Source: Flavobacteriia bacterium
Lineage (GTDB): Bacteria > Bacteroidota > Bacteroidia > Flavobacteriales_D > Crocinitomicaceae
Reading direction: 5' to 3'
NCBI GenBank assembly: GCA_016183815.1
Contig: JACPDW010000031.1
Location: forward strand, 1 to 44,301
DNA length: 44,301 nucleotides
The position numbers and the translations under genes are program-made. Under the pieces are notes generated by a model. That model was not told the DNA's origin and ran no database searches. It worked only from the letters and a program-made list of their open reading frames with translations. This document shows positions 7,746 through 17,250 of the stretch, one piece after another; the stretch's first letter is position 1, and every line of letters starts with the position of its first letter.

Positions 7746-9458
7746 CTAAACTTCCATTTCTCTTTCCAATTGGATAAGAATATTTTTTCCTTTTTGATAT
7801 ATTTCTTCAATATCCATAAACTCATCAAATAAAGCAAATTGTTTTTCTTCATTCTCTAAATAAAATTGTTCAATCTGTTTTATTAAATCAACTGAAAGAG
7901 GTATTTCATTAAGATTTGCCAACAAAAGTTGAAGAGAACTTGCTTTTTCGCCATTTACTAAACTACTTAAATACAAAATCCAATCATTGTAATTTTTGTA
8001 AATAACTTTTTGGGGTTCATTTTTTGTAATAGCAATTTCTTCTAATTGTTCCCTTAGGTTTTTTATTGTTTGCTTTTGATTTTTTTCAACTGGAATCTCA
8101 GGTTTTTTATTTCTTTTCTTTTTAAGCTGAACAAAAAGTAAGCCACCAGAGATTACTAATAAAAATGGACTAATAATCGACCACCAAAAAGTAAAATCCT
8201 CCTCGTTGTTTGATTTTTTTATTTCTGGACTTGTTGTGGTATGAATTATAGAATTTTGTTGATCGTCTTTATCTTGTGAGGGTTTGAATCCATTATTACC
8301 TATTTGCAACATAATTGGTTTTGAAATTGCCATTTCATATTTGTGCTTATTTGGATTAAAAAAAGCAATTTTAAATTCAGGTAAGGAAACGGCACCTAAT
8401 TGAGTTGCTTTAACAAAATAAGTATATTTTACTGAACCACTTGATCCATTTTTTCCAAATGAAATATTATCCTTAGTTTCAGGGTCAGCATAAAAATGTA
8501 ATCCTTTTGGTAAAGAAAATTTTGGTACTTGTAATTGATGAATATTTCCTTCGCCTTCAAAGCTTAATGTTAATTCAAAAACTTCGCCTAAAGAAATGTT
8601 TTTATTGTTAACAGAACTGTTTAAAGATAATTTCCCGACAATACCTGTAAATTCTATTGGACTATTTTTAGGAAGGGGGACAACTTCAATAATTGCTGCA
8701 TTTGACACAAATGAAATGTCATCTGAAAAAATACTTCCGTTTTCATATTCGATTTTCATCTCAAAAGGTTTTACTTTAATCATTCCAGTTTTTTCTGGGA
8801 AAAATACTCTTTTGTCGTGAGAAAAAGAATAAAATTCTTGACCTTTCAAAACTTCTTTTTTAAGTAATAATCTATTTTTTTGATCAATTTCTTTTTTTTG
8901 AGCATCTCCATCAAATATATATTCTTTATAATCAGACATCATGTTGATATGCAAGCTTGTATAGACTTTTGCTTCTAACAATAAGGCCTCCCCTTCATAC
9001 ACTTTTTCTTTTGATCGTTTAATAATCCCAAAAACGGGCTGTTTCATTATTCGTTGAGAAATTTCTTCTTCAACAGAAGGTGAGAGTTTTTCTTGAACAC
9101 CAATACTTATTTTAATAGGATTGGATTTGTACACTTTTTTTGCTGTCTCCACATAAGCATAAATCGTAAAAGTTCCATTTTCTTTAAAAATTCCTTCTTG
9201 CGAAAGGTAATAAATAGTGGAAATTTCACCAGTTGAATAATTCACTTCTTGCTCCATTCCACTCATACTTCCGTACGAACGCAAAAAAGTTTTTGGAAAA
9301 TCTATTTTAATATTTCCTGAAATATTTGTTTTTACAGTAAATCTTACACGATCGTCAATTTGTGCAGAAGTTTGTTCACACGACAAATGAACCGATACTT
9401 TTTGAGCATTGATTTTAAATAAAGTTAATAAAGTAAAAAATATCAATATAAATTTCAT
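7746..9458 (-). CDS. batD: BatD family protein (Bacteroides aerotolerance family)
   Basis: An envelope protein of the BatD/'oxygen tolerance' family. The N-terminus is a signal peptide (MKFILIFFTLLTLFKINAQ), followed by a long beta-rich periplasmic region, one transmembrane helix around 425-445 (WWSIISPFLLVISGGLLFV) and a charged cytoplasmic tail. I place the start at the ATG at 9458; a longer reading would begin at TTG. This gives a one-base TAATG overlap with batC, typical of the operon. Bat proteins usually come with a MoxR ATPase and VWA-domain BatA/BatB; these are not next to batCD here. The molecular role of the family is poorly known, with envelope-stress or protein-assembly functions proposed. 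Confidence 0.85.
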   Translation of the reverse strand: MKFILIFFTLLTLFKINAQKVSVHLSCEQTSAQIDDRVRFTVKTNISGNIKIDFPKTFLRSYGSMSGMEQEVNYSTGEISTIYYLSQEGIFKENGTFTIYAYVETAKKVYKSNPIKISIGVQEKLSPSVEEEISQRIMKQPVFGIIKRSKEKVYEGEALLLEAKVYTSLHINMMSDYKEYIFDGDAQKKEIDQKNRLLLKKEVLKGQEFYSFSHDKRVFFPEKTGMIKVKPFEMKIEYENGSIFSDDISFVSNAAIIEVVPLPKNSPIEFTGIVGKLSLNSSVNNKNISLGEVFELTLSFEGEGNIHQLQVPKFSLPKGLHFYADPETKDNISFGKNGSSGSVKYTYFVKATQLGAVSLPEFKIAFFNPNKHKYEMAISKPIMLQIGNNGFKPSQDKDDQQNSIIHTTTSPEIKKSNNEEDFTFWWSIISPFLLVISGGLLFVQLKKKRNKKPEIPVEKNQKQTIKNLREQLEEIAITKNEPQKVIYKNYNDWILYLSSLVNGEKASSLQLLLANLNEIPLSVDLIKQIEQFYLENEEKQFALFDEFMDIEEIYQKGKNILIQLEREMEV

Positions 9459-10102
9459 TACCAATCTTTTACGTGTTTATTTGTTTTTTCATTTCCAGAG
9501 GATTCTTTCCTATTTTGACTTGATTTTTTTTTGGTTTCTGCTTCTTTTTTTCTTAATTCATCCAACATTCTGTCCACTTTTTTTTGTTCATTATTTTTTT
9601 CTGATGAATTTTCTTTCTCATTGATTTTGTTGTTTTTCTCTTGTTTTGACTGATTGTTTTTATTTGGAGAAGAGGAATTGTTTTGCTGTTTAATCATTGC
9701 TTTAGCCAAATTAAATCTACATTCTTCATCTTTTGAATTTAAACGTAAAGATTGTTTGTAAGCTTCAATGGCTTCGGAGAGTTTTTGTTGTTTTAGATAA
9801 GTATTACCTAAATTATAATAAGACAAGGCCTTTTGCTCCTTAGTTTTAGCTAAATTAACAGAAGAAGAGTATTTTTTTTCTGCTACATCAAATTTTTCTG
9901 AACGATAGGCATTTTGTGCGATTTCTTGTTTAAAATCATTGGTGTTTGGTGCTTTTTTTTCTATGTTGGAATAAACTTTCGAAGATTCTGTATATTTTTT
10001 ATTTTGATAAAGCTTTCTTGCGTCTTTAATTTGCTTTTCCCATTCTTGAGAAAAACTTAAAAAAGAGAAAAATAAAAAAACTATACAAAATATATAATTC
10101 AT
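9458..10102 (-). CDS. batC: BatC-like tetratricopeptide protein
   Basis: A 214-residue exported or membrane-anchored TPR protein. Residues 1-18 form a hydrophobic signal (ending SFSQ). TPR-like helices follow, clearest at ALSYYNLGNTYLKQQKLSEA and AYKQSLRLNSKDEECRFNLA. From about residue 140 to the end it is a low-complexity region of Lys, Asn, Glu, Gln and Ser. It is upstream of and translationally coupled to batD, as in Bat operons. The next gene upstream is pdhB rather than batB. A scaffold role for a Bat complex is inferred from the family. Confidence 0.8.
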   Translation of the reverse strand: MNYIFCIVFLFFSFLSFSQEWEKQIKDARKLYQNKKYTESSKVYSNIEKKAPNTNDFKQEIAQNAYRSEKFDVAEKKYSSSVNLAKTKEQKALSYYNLGNTYLKQQKLSEAIEAYKQSLRLNSKDEECRFNLAKAMIKQQNNSSSPNKNNQSKQEKNNKINEKENSSEKNNEQKKVDRMLDELRKKEAETKKKSSQNRKESSGNEKTNKHVKDW

Positions 10103-10184
10103 AAGACAAAATTACTAGTTAAACAGATTCTATTTAATTAAAATTTGTTAATTGTTTTGTTTGATGAATTGATATAAATCCTTT

Positions 10185-11165
10185 TTATTTTCTGTACATA
10201 CAAGATTTAATTGCTTCAATTAACCTTTTAACATTTGGTAATGCTTCATCAATTAATGTTGGAGAAAATGCAAATGGAGTGTCTGTTTGTGTAACTCTTT
10301 TCACAGGTGCATCGAGGTAATCAAAAGCATAATGTTGTAAATGGTAAGCAATTTCAGAAGAAATAGATGCTAATGGCCAAGATTCTTCTAAAACAACACA
10401 ACGGTTGGTTTTCTTTACCGATTCAACTACAGTAGAATAATCAATTGGACGAATGGTTCTTAAATCAATGATTTCAATTGAAATTCCTTCTTTTTCAAGT
10501 ATTTCAGCAACTTCAAAAGCTAACTTAATAATTTTCCCAAATGAAACAAGGGTTAAATCTTTACCTTTTCTTTTTACTTCAGCTACTCCAATAGGAATTA
10601 AATATTCGTCTTCAGGAACTTCTCCTTTATCACCATACATTTTTTCAGATTCAAGAAACACCACTGGATCATTATCACGAATAGCTGATTTCAACAAACC
10701 TTTTGCATCAAAAGGACTTGAAGGAGTAATTACTTTTAATCCCGGTACATGTGCATAAAAAGCTTCAAAACTTTGTGAATGCGTTGCTGCTAACTGACCT
10801 GCTTGTCCGTTCCCACCTCTAAATACAATAGGACAAGAATACTGACCTCCAGACATTTGTAACATTTTAGCAGCACTGTTTATGATTTGATCAGCAGCTA
10901 ATATAGCAAAATTCCATGTCATGAATTCAACAATTGGTCTAAGTCCATTCATAGACGCTCCAACAGCAATTCCAGCAAAACCCAGTTCAGCAATAGGTGT
11001 ATCAATTACTCTATTTGGACCAAATTCGTCCAACATCCCTTGAGAAACCTTATAAGCTCCATTGTATTCTGCTACTTCCTCACCTAATAAAAATACGGAT
11101 TTGTCTCTACGCATTTCTTCCGACATCGCTTCTCTAAGTGCTTCTCTGTATTGAATTGTTTTCAT
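10185..11165 (-). CDS. pdhB: Pyruvate dehydrogenase E1 component, beta subunit
   Basis: With an alpha subunit encoded elsewhere, it decarboxylates pyruvate using thiamine diphosphate as the first step of the pyruvate dehydrogenase complex. The sequence shows LLGEEVAEYNGAYKVSQGM near the N-terminus, DTPIAELGFAGIAVGASMNG (transketolase central domain, with the TPP-activating Glu), and the C-terminal ligand-binding domain including DLRTIRPID and VVLEESWP. 326 residues is the family length. Pyruvate dehydrogenase is favoured over a branched-chain oxoacid dehydrogenase by overall likeness to Bacteroidota PdhB, but substrate choice cannot be proven from sequence alone. It appears to be transcribed alone or into batCD, 82 bases downstream. 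Confidence 0.93.
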   Translation of the reverse strand: MKTIQYREALREAMSEEMRRDKSVFLLGEEVAEYNGAYKVSQGMLDEFGPNRVIDTPIAELGFAGIAVGASMNGLRPIVEFMTWNFAILAADQIINSAAKMLQMSGGQYSCPIVFRGGNGQAGQLAATHSQSFEAFYAHVPGLKVITPSSPFDAKGLLKSAIRDNDPVVFLESEKMYGDKGEVPEDEYLIPIGVAEVKRKGKDLTLVSFGKIIKLAFEVAEILEKEGISIEIIDLRTIRPIDYSTVVESVKKTNRCVVLEESWPLASISSEIAYHLQHYAFDYLDAPVKRVTQTDTPFAFSPTLIDEALPNVKRLIEAIKSCMYRK

Positions 11166-11249
11166 GTATGGTTAAAAATGAATGTCAAAATTAATAATAA
11201 ATGATTATTTGTTACTTTTTTGTTTTGGAAATAGTAAAAATGAACTAAC

Positions 11250-12104
11250 TTACTGCCCTTGTAAAAATTCTTGATTTCTTTTTCTATCTTCTTCCGTTCC
11301 GTTATCAGTACAGCCATTTTTTCGTTTTGAAAAAAGTCGTATCCATTTTATTCCAATCTGTACTGGATAATATTTAGAAGAAAACCAATGAAGAGCTTGA
11401 AAAGGAAATTCATACAAACCTAAAACAGGAGCTTGAACAAAGGGAATTAAATAACTTCCCCTTTTAAGTCTAAATCCAAAACCAATCGATAGATGTAATT
11501 GGACTTTTGTGTATGGCGAAAAATGAGCATTATAAGCAGTAAAAGTTGAATAAGTTGCAGGATTTGTAAGCATTTGATATCCTGCATCTATGCCTGGTGC
11601 AAAATCAACAAATCTATTTCCTTTTCCTAAATAAAAAAGATGATGAAGTGAAAATCGTGCTCCAAGATATCCTTGATAAAATTTTGCTTGAGAATTGATT
11701 GGAGTACTTAAAGTTCCATCATTTAGCTTGTTTCTAATTTCTGTTGCTTCGTTAATATGATAAGTTGAAAATTGTATTCCATAATCAAAATAATGATAAA
11801 TTCTTCCAATACGTGAAGTAGTTTTTTTAACATTAAAATGTGCCAATCCAAGACCTAAAAAAAATCCAATTCCTCCTTTGGCTTTAATTTGTGCTTCATA
11901 ACTGATGTCGTCAGTAACATTTTGTGATTTAGATGGAAAAGTATTGGTTAATCCAGCTTCTATCATCAATCCCTTATTGGATAAAACACGATAATCTTTT
12001 GCACCTCCAAAATAGTCTTTTTTGCTTTTTTTATTTTTATAAACACTTTGTGAATAGTAAGTTAACACTAAACAAAATGAAAGTAAGAATAATATAAATT
12101 TCAT
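11250..12104 (-). CDS. Unknown exported protein, likely outer-membrane beta-barrel
   Basis: A 284-residue protein I do not recognise. Residues 1-19 are a signal peptide (ending TYYSQ). The rest has alternating polar/aromatic strands with many Tyr, Phe and Gly (KGGIGFFLGLGLAHF, FSPYTKVQLHLSIGFGFRLK), as in small outer-membrane barrels, but the chain ends in a hydrophilic Arg/Lys/Glu-rich tail instead of a C-terminal aromatic. It begins one base after the MORN protein's stop codon, so the two are probably co-expressed envelope proteins. Confidence 0.6.
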   Translation of the reverse strand: MKFILFLLSFCLVLTYYSQSVYKNKKSKKDYFGGAKDYRVLSNKGLMIEAGLTNTFPSKSQNVTDDISYEAQIKAKGGIGFFLGLGLAHFNVKKTTSRIGRIYHYFDYGIQFSTYHINEATEIRNKLNDGTLSTPINSQAKFYQGYLGARFSLHHLFYLGKGNRFVDFAPGIDAGYQMLTNPATYSTFTAYNAHFSPYTKVQLHLSIGFGFRLKRGSYLIPFVQAPVLGLYEFPFQALHWFSSKYYPVQIGIKWIRLFSKRKNGCTDNGTEEDRKRNQEFLQGQ

Positions 12105-12105
12105 T

Positions 12106-13131
12106 TTAAGATCGTTTTACAAATTTTTCTTTTTTCTTTTTCTTTTTATCTTCAGGCAATTTGTCGTCTTCTTTACCTTTGTTGTCTTGAACGCCAATAG
12201 AACTTTTTAAAATCCCTTGTTCGTCATAAATCTGTTCAAAAATCAAAATATTGTCTTTATAAACGGCTTTTCTTTTTATTTTTTGATCATAAAAATATTC
12301 TTCAAAACGACCATTTTTAATGCCTTTTTGATAGGATTCAATGGACTCAACAAAACCTTGGTAATAAAAGCTTTTAAACTCACCATTTTTTACGCCTTTT
12401 GACCAATTTTCAGTACGAAGTAATTTTCCATCATCGTAAAAATAAGTGGCTTCTCCTTCTTTTTTACCTGCTTTGTAATTCACTTTTTCAATTACAACTC
12501 CTTCTTTATTATAAATGAGGTGTTGACCTTCTAATATTCCTTTTTTGTAACTAATTTCCTGATGTTTTCTTGATTTTGAATAATAAGTTCTTTTGATACC
12601 ATCTAAAACATCATAACTGTAATTTTCCCATAAAGTAGTATCCCCTTTTTTTGTAAAATAAATGTGCTTTCCATGTTTTTGACCAGCAAAATAATTCATT
12701 TCCCATGCTAAAAACTGTGTACTGTCATAAAAATATGTCCATGTACCATTTTCTGCTCCTTGTATATGATTTCTAATCACCATTGGACAACCTGATTGGT
12801 AATAAGCAGTATCAATTCCGTTTTCTCTACCATTTACAAAAGTTACTCGTCTTTCAATAATACCATTGATATGACACGTTTCACACATTCCAGTATAGGG
12901 AGCACCGGACCCTTTTGAATACACAATACTGTTTCCAGGATCTAAATCTAATTTTTCATTACAATCAATAATCCCTGGAATTTTACCACATTCCCATTCT
13001 ATAAAACGTTGACCTTTTTTAGCTTGTGCTTTCTCAAAACATGGTTTTTTTTTCGTCAACATCGAATTGATTTCCTGAGCATTAAGCTGTATTATATTAA
13101 ACAGATAGAATAATAAAATTATCTTTTTCAT
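12106..13131 (-). CDS. Exported MORN-variant (YwqK-like) repeat protein with a CxxCH motif
   Basis: The start is placed at ATG 13131, giving a clean signal peptide (MKKIILLFYLFNIIQLNAQ) and an ATGA overlap with the upstream thioesterase; a longer in-frame start at 13164 would bury the signal. From about residue 90 there are at least eight MORN-like repeats of the form GxxxGxxxxYxxxG, the family often labelled 'YwqK antitoxin'. That label does not imply a toxin-antitoxin pair and none is seen. Residues 83-87 read CETCH, a textbook heme-c attachment motif in a protein predicted to be exported. The C-terminus is a Lys/Glu/Asp-rich tail (KEDDKLPEDKKKKKKEK). Function unknown. Confidence 0.75.
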   Translation of the reverse strand: MKKIILLFYLFNIIQLNAQEINSMLTKKKPCFEKAQAKKGQRFIEWECGKIPGIIDCNEKLDLDPGNSIVYSKGSGAPYTGMCETCHINGIIERRVTFVNGRENGIDTAYYQSGCPMVIRNHIQGAENGTWTYFYDSTQFLAWEMNYFAGQKHGKHIYFTKKGDTTLWENYSYDVLDGIKRTYYSKSRKHQEISYKKGILEGQHLIYNKEGVVIEKVNYKAGKKEGEATYFYDDGKLLRTENWSKGVKNGEFKSFYYQGFVESIESYQKGIKNGRFEEYFYDQKIKRKAVYKDNILIFEQIYDEQGILKSSIGVQDNKGKEDDKLPEDKKKKKKEKFVKRS

Positions 13132-13526
13132 TTTTTTTCTAATTGATTTAAAATTGGAATCCATTCGGGATAAACTGTTGTACTTTTTTGTATATTAAAA
13201 TTATAACAAACCAAAACAGATTCACCCATTGCTTTTAACTCATTTTGAATGAGCAATTCGTATGCCAAAGTAAAACTTTTATTTCCTATTTTTTTAAGTA
13301 GAATAGTAATATTTGCTTTGTCATGTAAATATAAAGGTGAGAGGTACTCTATAGTGTTTTTTCTTAATATTATTCCTTGAGTTTTCCAATCCCAATTCGG
13401 TAAAAGTTGACTAAAATAATGTATTCGAGCATCTTCAAAATAATTTAAGTAAGAGGCGTTATTAACATGTCCCATTAAATCACAATCAGAAAAACGTATA
13501 AAAACAGGAAAAGGAGTTAAATTCAT
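13128..13526 (-). CDS. Acyl-CoA thioesterase, 4HBT/YbgC-like hotdog fold
   Basis: A 132-residue single hotdog domain. The N-terminal motif RFSDCDLMGHVNNASYLNYF carries the Asp and the helix of 4-hydroxybenzoyl-CoA-thioesterase-type enzymes, in which the Asp is catalytic. It probably hydrolyses an acyl-CoA in the cytoplasm; the acyl group cannot be told. It overlaps both neighbours by four bases (ATGA) and so is translationally coupled to the MORN protein downstream and the dehydratase upstream. Confidence 0.85.
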   Translation of the reverse strand: MNLTPFPVFIRFSDCDLMGHVNNASYLNYFEDARIHYFSQLLPNWDWKTQGIILRKNTIEYLSPLYLHDKANITILLKKIGNKSFTLAYELLIQNELKAMGESVLVCYNFNIQKSTTVYPEWIPILNQLEKK

Positions 13527-15394
13527 TTATCTAAGCTACTAAATTCAGAATTATTACTTATATATTCAGGAACAATTTCTTTCATTACTTTAACTAATTT
13601 CATGTTGTCTTGTTCATTAAACAAAGAGATTAAATTGTCAATTTTTTCTTCTATATCTGAATCGTTAATTTTTGTTTTTGCAATTAAAATTTGAGGGTGA
13701 TGTGTTGGTATAGTTCCTTCTTCATCTGAAAGCAATTCTTCATATAATTTTTCCCCAGGTCGTAATCCAGTAAATTCTATTTCAATATCTTTTCCCTCTA
13801 TTAATCCACTTAGTTTAATCATTTTTCTTGCCAAATCAATAATTTTCACTGGTTTTCCCATGTCAAAAACAAAAATATCCCCACCATTACCCATAAAAGA
13901 TGCTTCTAAAACCAATTGACAGGCCTCAGGGATGGTCATAAAAAAACGAGTAATTTTCTCATCGGTAACTGTTATTGGTCCACCTTGTTGAATTTGTTTG
14001 GTGAATAACGGAATTACAGACCCATTTGAACCGAGAACATTTCCAAATCTTGTTGTAATAAATTGACAAGTTGTATTTTTTCTCGATTGGGCATATATTT
14101 CAGCAATTCTTTTTGAACAACCCATTACATTTGTAGGATTCACTGCTTTATCGGTTGAAATCATCACAAACTTATTAACTTGATGTAATATTGAAAGGTC
14201 AACCAAATTTTTTGTTCCCTTTACATTAGTTTGAATTGCTTCAGTGGGATTATCTTCCATTAAAGGTACGTGTTTATAGGCTGCTGCATGAAAAACAAAA
14301 TTTGGTTTAAAATATTGAAAAACCCTTTCCATTCTGTTATAATTTCTTATGTCACCAATAACAATCTCATAATTTAAATCTGGGAAATCTTTTTTGATTT
14401 CATAATCTAATTCAAACAAAGCCGACTCCGCTTGGTCTAATAAAATCATTTTTTTTGGATTAAAATGAGCCAATTCTTTCACCAAACCAGAACCTATCGA
14501 CCCCGCTGCACCTGTTACAAGAATTATCGAAGGATTAAACTCAATTTTCATTTTGTCTAAACTTAAACGGATAGGTGTTCTGCCCAATAAGTCTTCAATT
14601 TTTATATGACTTAATTGTTTTGTAGAAAACTCTCCATTTACCCATTTTTTTGCACTAGGAACTTGTAAAATAGAGATGTCATTTTGTAAACAAAATTCTA
14701 TTACTTTTTTCTTATTCTCTTCATTAGGATGTTGAATAGCAAAAATTATTTTTTGAATAGGGATGTTTTTGTTCAACTGTTCTAAATCATCAAAGCTATA
14801 AATTCTAAGCCCTTCGATATGTGAACTTCTCAGCTTTGGATTGTCATCAATAAAACCTATAATATCGTAATTAATTGCAGAATCATTAGTAATTGTCCTT
14901 TTAGCTACTAAACCAGATACTCCAGTGCCATAAATTAATACAGGAACATAAATTAATTTTTTATCTTTTTTACTCTCTAGGTATAAAAATTTTATTGAAA
15001 ATCTTGCTGTTAATAATAAAAAAGTAGAAACTAAAAAATCAATAATCAATATAGAAAGTGGAAATAAATAATATCCATCTAAATAAAAATGTCGAATAAA
15101 ACCAAATATCAAAAATATCAAACTACATAGTGTATTGGCAAACAAAATTCTTCTAATATCCTCGGAAGAAGTATGTCTAATAAGTCCTTTATGTATATTA
15201 AATAGAAAGAAAATTAGTAGTTTAGTTACAAAAAACACTAAAACATAAGGAGCTAAAATAGACCATTCTTTAGACAAAATCTCAAAGGAGGTATTTAACT
15301 CAAAACGAACTAAGTAAGATAAAAATAAAGATACAGTAGAGATAAAAATATCTAATAAAATTACTTTGATTCTATTGACTTGAAATTGAAACAT
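13523..15394 (-). CDS. Membrane NDP-sugar 4,6-dehydratase (WbpM/CapD type)
   Basis: Likely a UDP-HexNAc 4,6-dehydratase at the inner face of the cytoplasmic membrane, starting synthesis of a modified sugar for capsule, O-antigen or glycan. Four N-terminal membrane helices (about 10-130) precede a first nucleotide-binding domain (PVLIYGTGVSG) and a C-terminal SDR domain with GAAGSIG for NAD(P) and STDKAVNPTNVMGCSK. The Met before GCSK replaces the usual SDR Tyr, as in the large WbpM-type enzymes. I start at ATG 15394 (MFQFQ), 623 residues; the longer frame begins with TTG. No other sugar genes are adjacent. Confidence 0.88.
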   Translation of the reverse strand: MFQFQVNRIKVILLDIFISTVSLFLSYLVRFELNTSFEILSKEWSILAPYVLVFFVTKLLIFFLFNIHKGLIRHTSSEDIRRILFANTLCSLIFLIFGFIRHFYLDGYYLFPLSILIIDFLVSTFLLLTARFSIKFLYLESKKDKKLIYVPVLIYGTGVSGLVAKRTITNDSAINYDIIGFIDDNPKLRSSHIEGLRIYSFDDLEQLNKNIPIQKIIFAIQHPNEENKKKVIEFCLQNDISILQVPSAKKWVNGEFSTKQLSHIKIEDLLGRTPIRLSLDKMKIEFNPSIILVTGAAGSIGSGLVKELAHFNPKKMILLDQAESALFELDYEIKKDFPDLNYEIVIGDIRNYNRMERVFQYFKPNFVFHAAAYKHVPLMEDNPTEAIQTNVKGTKNLVDLSILHQVNKFVMISTDKAVNPTNVMGCSKRIAEIYAQSRKNTTCQFITTRFGNVLGSNGSVIPLFTKQIQQGGPITVTDEKITRFFMTIPEACQLVLEASFMGNGGDIFVFDMGKPVKIIDLARKMIKLSGLIEGKDIEIEFTGLRPGEKLYEELLSDEEGTIPTHHPQILIAKTKINDSDIEEKIDNLISLFNEQDNMKLVKVMKEIVPEYISNNSEFSSLDK

Positions 15395-15467
15395 CTTAGT
15401 TAGCAAAGGTAGAAATCATTTGTTTATACTCAAAAGAATTCTTTCAATTTTATTAGCTTTTGATTGT

Positions 15468-17222
15468 TTAAAAATAACTAATATAACCAAAATGAACTTT
15501 ACCATCTTTTAATTGAATGGCTTGATTAAATTGACTTCCAAGAGCATAACTAATTGCAAAATTCCCTAAATTTGTACCAAAAGTAAACCCTGCTCCAAAT
15601 CCAAATGGAGTATCGTGAATGAATGTTTTTGCTTTATTTTCATACCAAGCTTGGTCATAAAAAAGAAAAACAAATGAGTTTTTGTCTAGTAAAAATCTCG
15701 GTTCTAATGAAAAAACACTTCTTGAGGTGGCGAATAACTCTTCTTCGTTAAATCCTCTAAAACTATTTTGACCTCCAAAACGATAAATTTCATTTTCAAA
15801 ATAATTTGGTGCAATATATACTTCTGTATTGTTAGATATTTTTAAAATAAAACGTTTGCTAACAGGAAAATATTCTTGAACATTTAAGTCAAACTTTGCA
15901 GTTGTTTGTTTTTTAATAAAGTTCGTGTCTTTTGTGGTTCGTTGCCCAGCTGATGCTTCAATTTGAAAAACAAATCCTTTTTTTGGGTTTGGTAAATAAT
16001 CCAATTGTTGCCTTGAATAACCAATACCGTATAAATGGCTTTCTACATTGGATAAATTGCTAAAAGAAGTATTATTATGTCCTGCTTTTAAAACACTTGA
16101 TGAATATCTTTTATACAAAACTTTTAAAATACTACCATCGTTTAAGGTATAGTTTATTCCTCCAGATAACTTTAATTCTAAAAAAGTAGTGTCTCTTTTG
16201 TACAACTGAAATTGCAAATCAATACCAAAAGGCGTCCTAAATAAGTTTGGAAATGTGGTTTGAATTTTCATGTTTTGCGTTTGAGCTTGAAGACTTCTCC
16301 ATTGAAGGTCAATCAACTCTGCCATTTTAAGTGAATTGAGCAATTTTAACCTTACTTCACCTGTTAAAAAATATCTTTTTGAGTTATTTTTATTGATTAA
16401 TGATATATTGTTATTTGGCTGTAATCCTATAACACCATTGATTAAACTTACTGGTTTTGATTTCAAATAAATAAAAATTTCTACGCCTTCTTTTGTAAAT
16501 AAAAGTTCTGAAGGTTTAATTTCTTCTAAAAAGGAGATTTGTTTTATTAAATCTGGAATTTTTCTAATTTTTTTTTGATTAAAAAAATCTCCTTCTTTTA
16601 ATTGTAAGTAGGACAATAAAAATTTTTCTGAAATATGACTATCTCCTGGGAAATGGATTTTCTTAATTTTTAATTTTATACCTACGTCAATTCGTAAATT
16701 GGCATAAAGAACGGAATTTTGGATGTCAATTTTTTCAAAATATGCTTTTACAAAAGGATACCCATTGTTTTCATAAAGATTTATAATGTCTTCCATTAAA
16801 TTGGAAATATCATTCGGTCGAAAAACTATGTTTTGTATTTCTTTTTCTCTATACTTTCCTTTTTTCTTAAGGAATCTCATCTGATCCTCTTCAATAATTA
16901 ACTTAGCTTTTTTAAATTGTTCACCTACATAAAAAGAACAATTAGCGTGTTTATTTTCAAAAGAAACACTGTCAATTGATGCCAATAAATAACCTTTTTT
17001 CATTGCAAAATATCTGAAATCCTTTATATATTTGATTAAGCTTAAACTGTCTTTAAATTTTAAATCTGGATTTTTTTTTACGGTTTTATATGAAAAGTCG
17101 GAAAAAGATAAAGTGTATTTTATTTGACTTAAGCCCAATTCAGAAGAAAAAAGCACAATCGTACTGATGAATATTAATTTCAAAAAATAAGAGTAAAAAT
17201 GTCCTTTTTTTGTGTGTTGCAT
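15468..17222 (-). CDS. Omp85/BamA-TamA-like outer-membrane beta-barrel protein
   Basis: A 584-residue surface-antigen (D15) family protein. After a signal region (about 1-32), residues 35-260 look like POTRA domains (GDSHISEKFLLSYLQLKEGD is a typical POTRA strand/helix). The remainder is a 16-strand-type barrel with the FRGFNEEE motif, equivalent to the conserved RGF of the L6 loop, and it ends in GYISYF, an aromatic C-terminal beta-signal. It is shorter than BamA (about 800), more like TamA-type or accessory Omp85 proteins. A role in inserting or secreting outer-membrane proteins or lipids is inferred from the family. Confidence 0.82.
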   Translation of the reverse strand: MQHTKKGHFYSYFLKLIFISTIVLFSSELGLSQIKYTLSFSDFSYKTVKKNPDLKFKDSLSLIKYIKDFRYFAMKKGYLLASIDSVSFENKHANCSFYVGEQFKKAKLIIEEDQMRFLKKKGKYREKEIQNIVFRPNDISNLMEDIINLYENNGYPFVKAYFEKIDIQNSVLYANLRIDVGIKLKIKKIHFPGDSHISEKFLLSYLQLKEGDFFNQKKIRKIPDLIKQISFLEEIKPSELLFTKEGVEIFIYLKSKPVSLINGVIGLQPNNNISLINKNNSKRYFLTGEVRLKLLNSLKMAELIDLQWRSLQAQTQNMKIQTTFPNLFRTPFGIDLQFQLYKRDTTFLELKLSGGINYTLNDGSILKVLYKRYSSSVLKAGHNNTSFSNLSNVESHLYGIGYSRQQLDYLPNPKKGFVFQIEASAGQRTTKDTNFIKKQTTAKFDLNVQEYFPVSKRFILKISNNTEVYIAPNYFENEIYRFGGQNSFRGFNEEELFATSRSVFSLEPRFLLDKNSFVFLFYDQAWYENKAKTFIHDTPFGFGAGFTFGTNLGNFAISYALGSQFNQAIQLKDGKVHFGYISYF

Positions 17223-17250
17223 TGAGTAAAATTAAAAATTTTCAATACAA

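Noticed and set aside
12106-13131. Toxin-antitoxin locus suggested by the 'YwqK antitoxin' family name
   Set aside because: The name is historical for MORN-variant repeats; no toxin gene is adjacent and the protein is exported.
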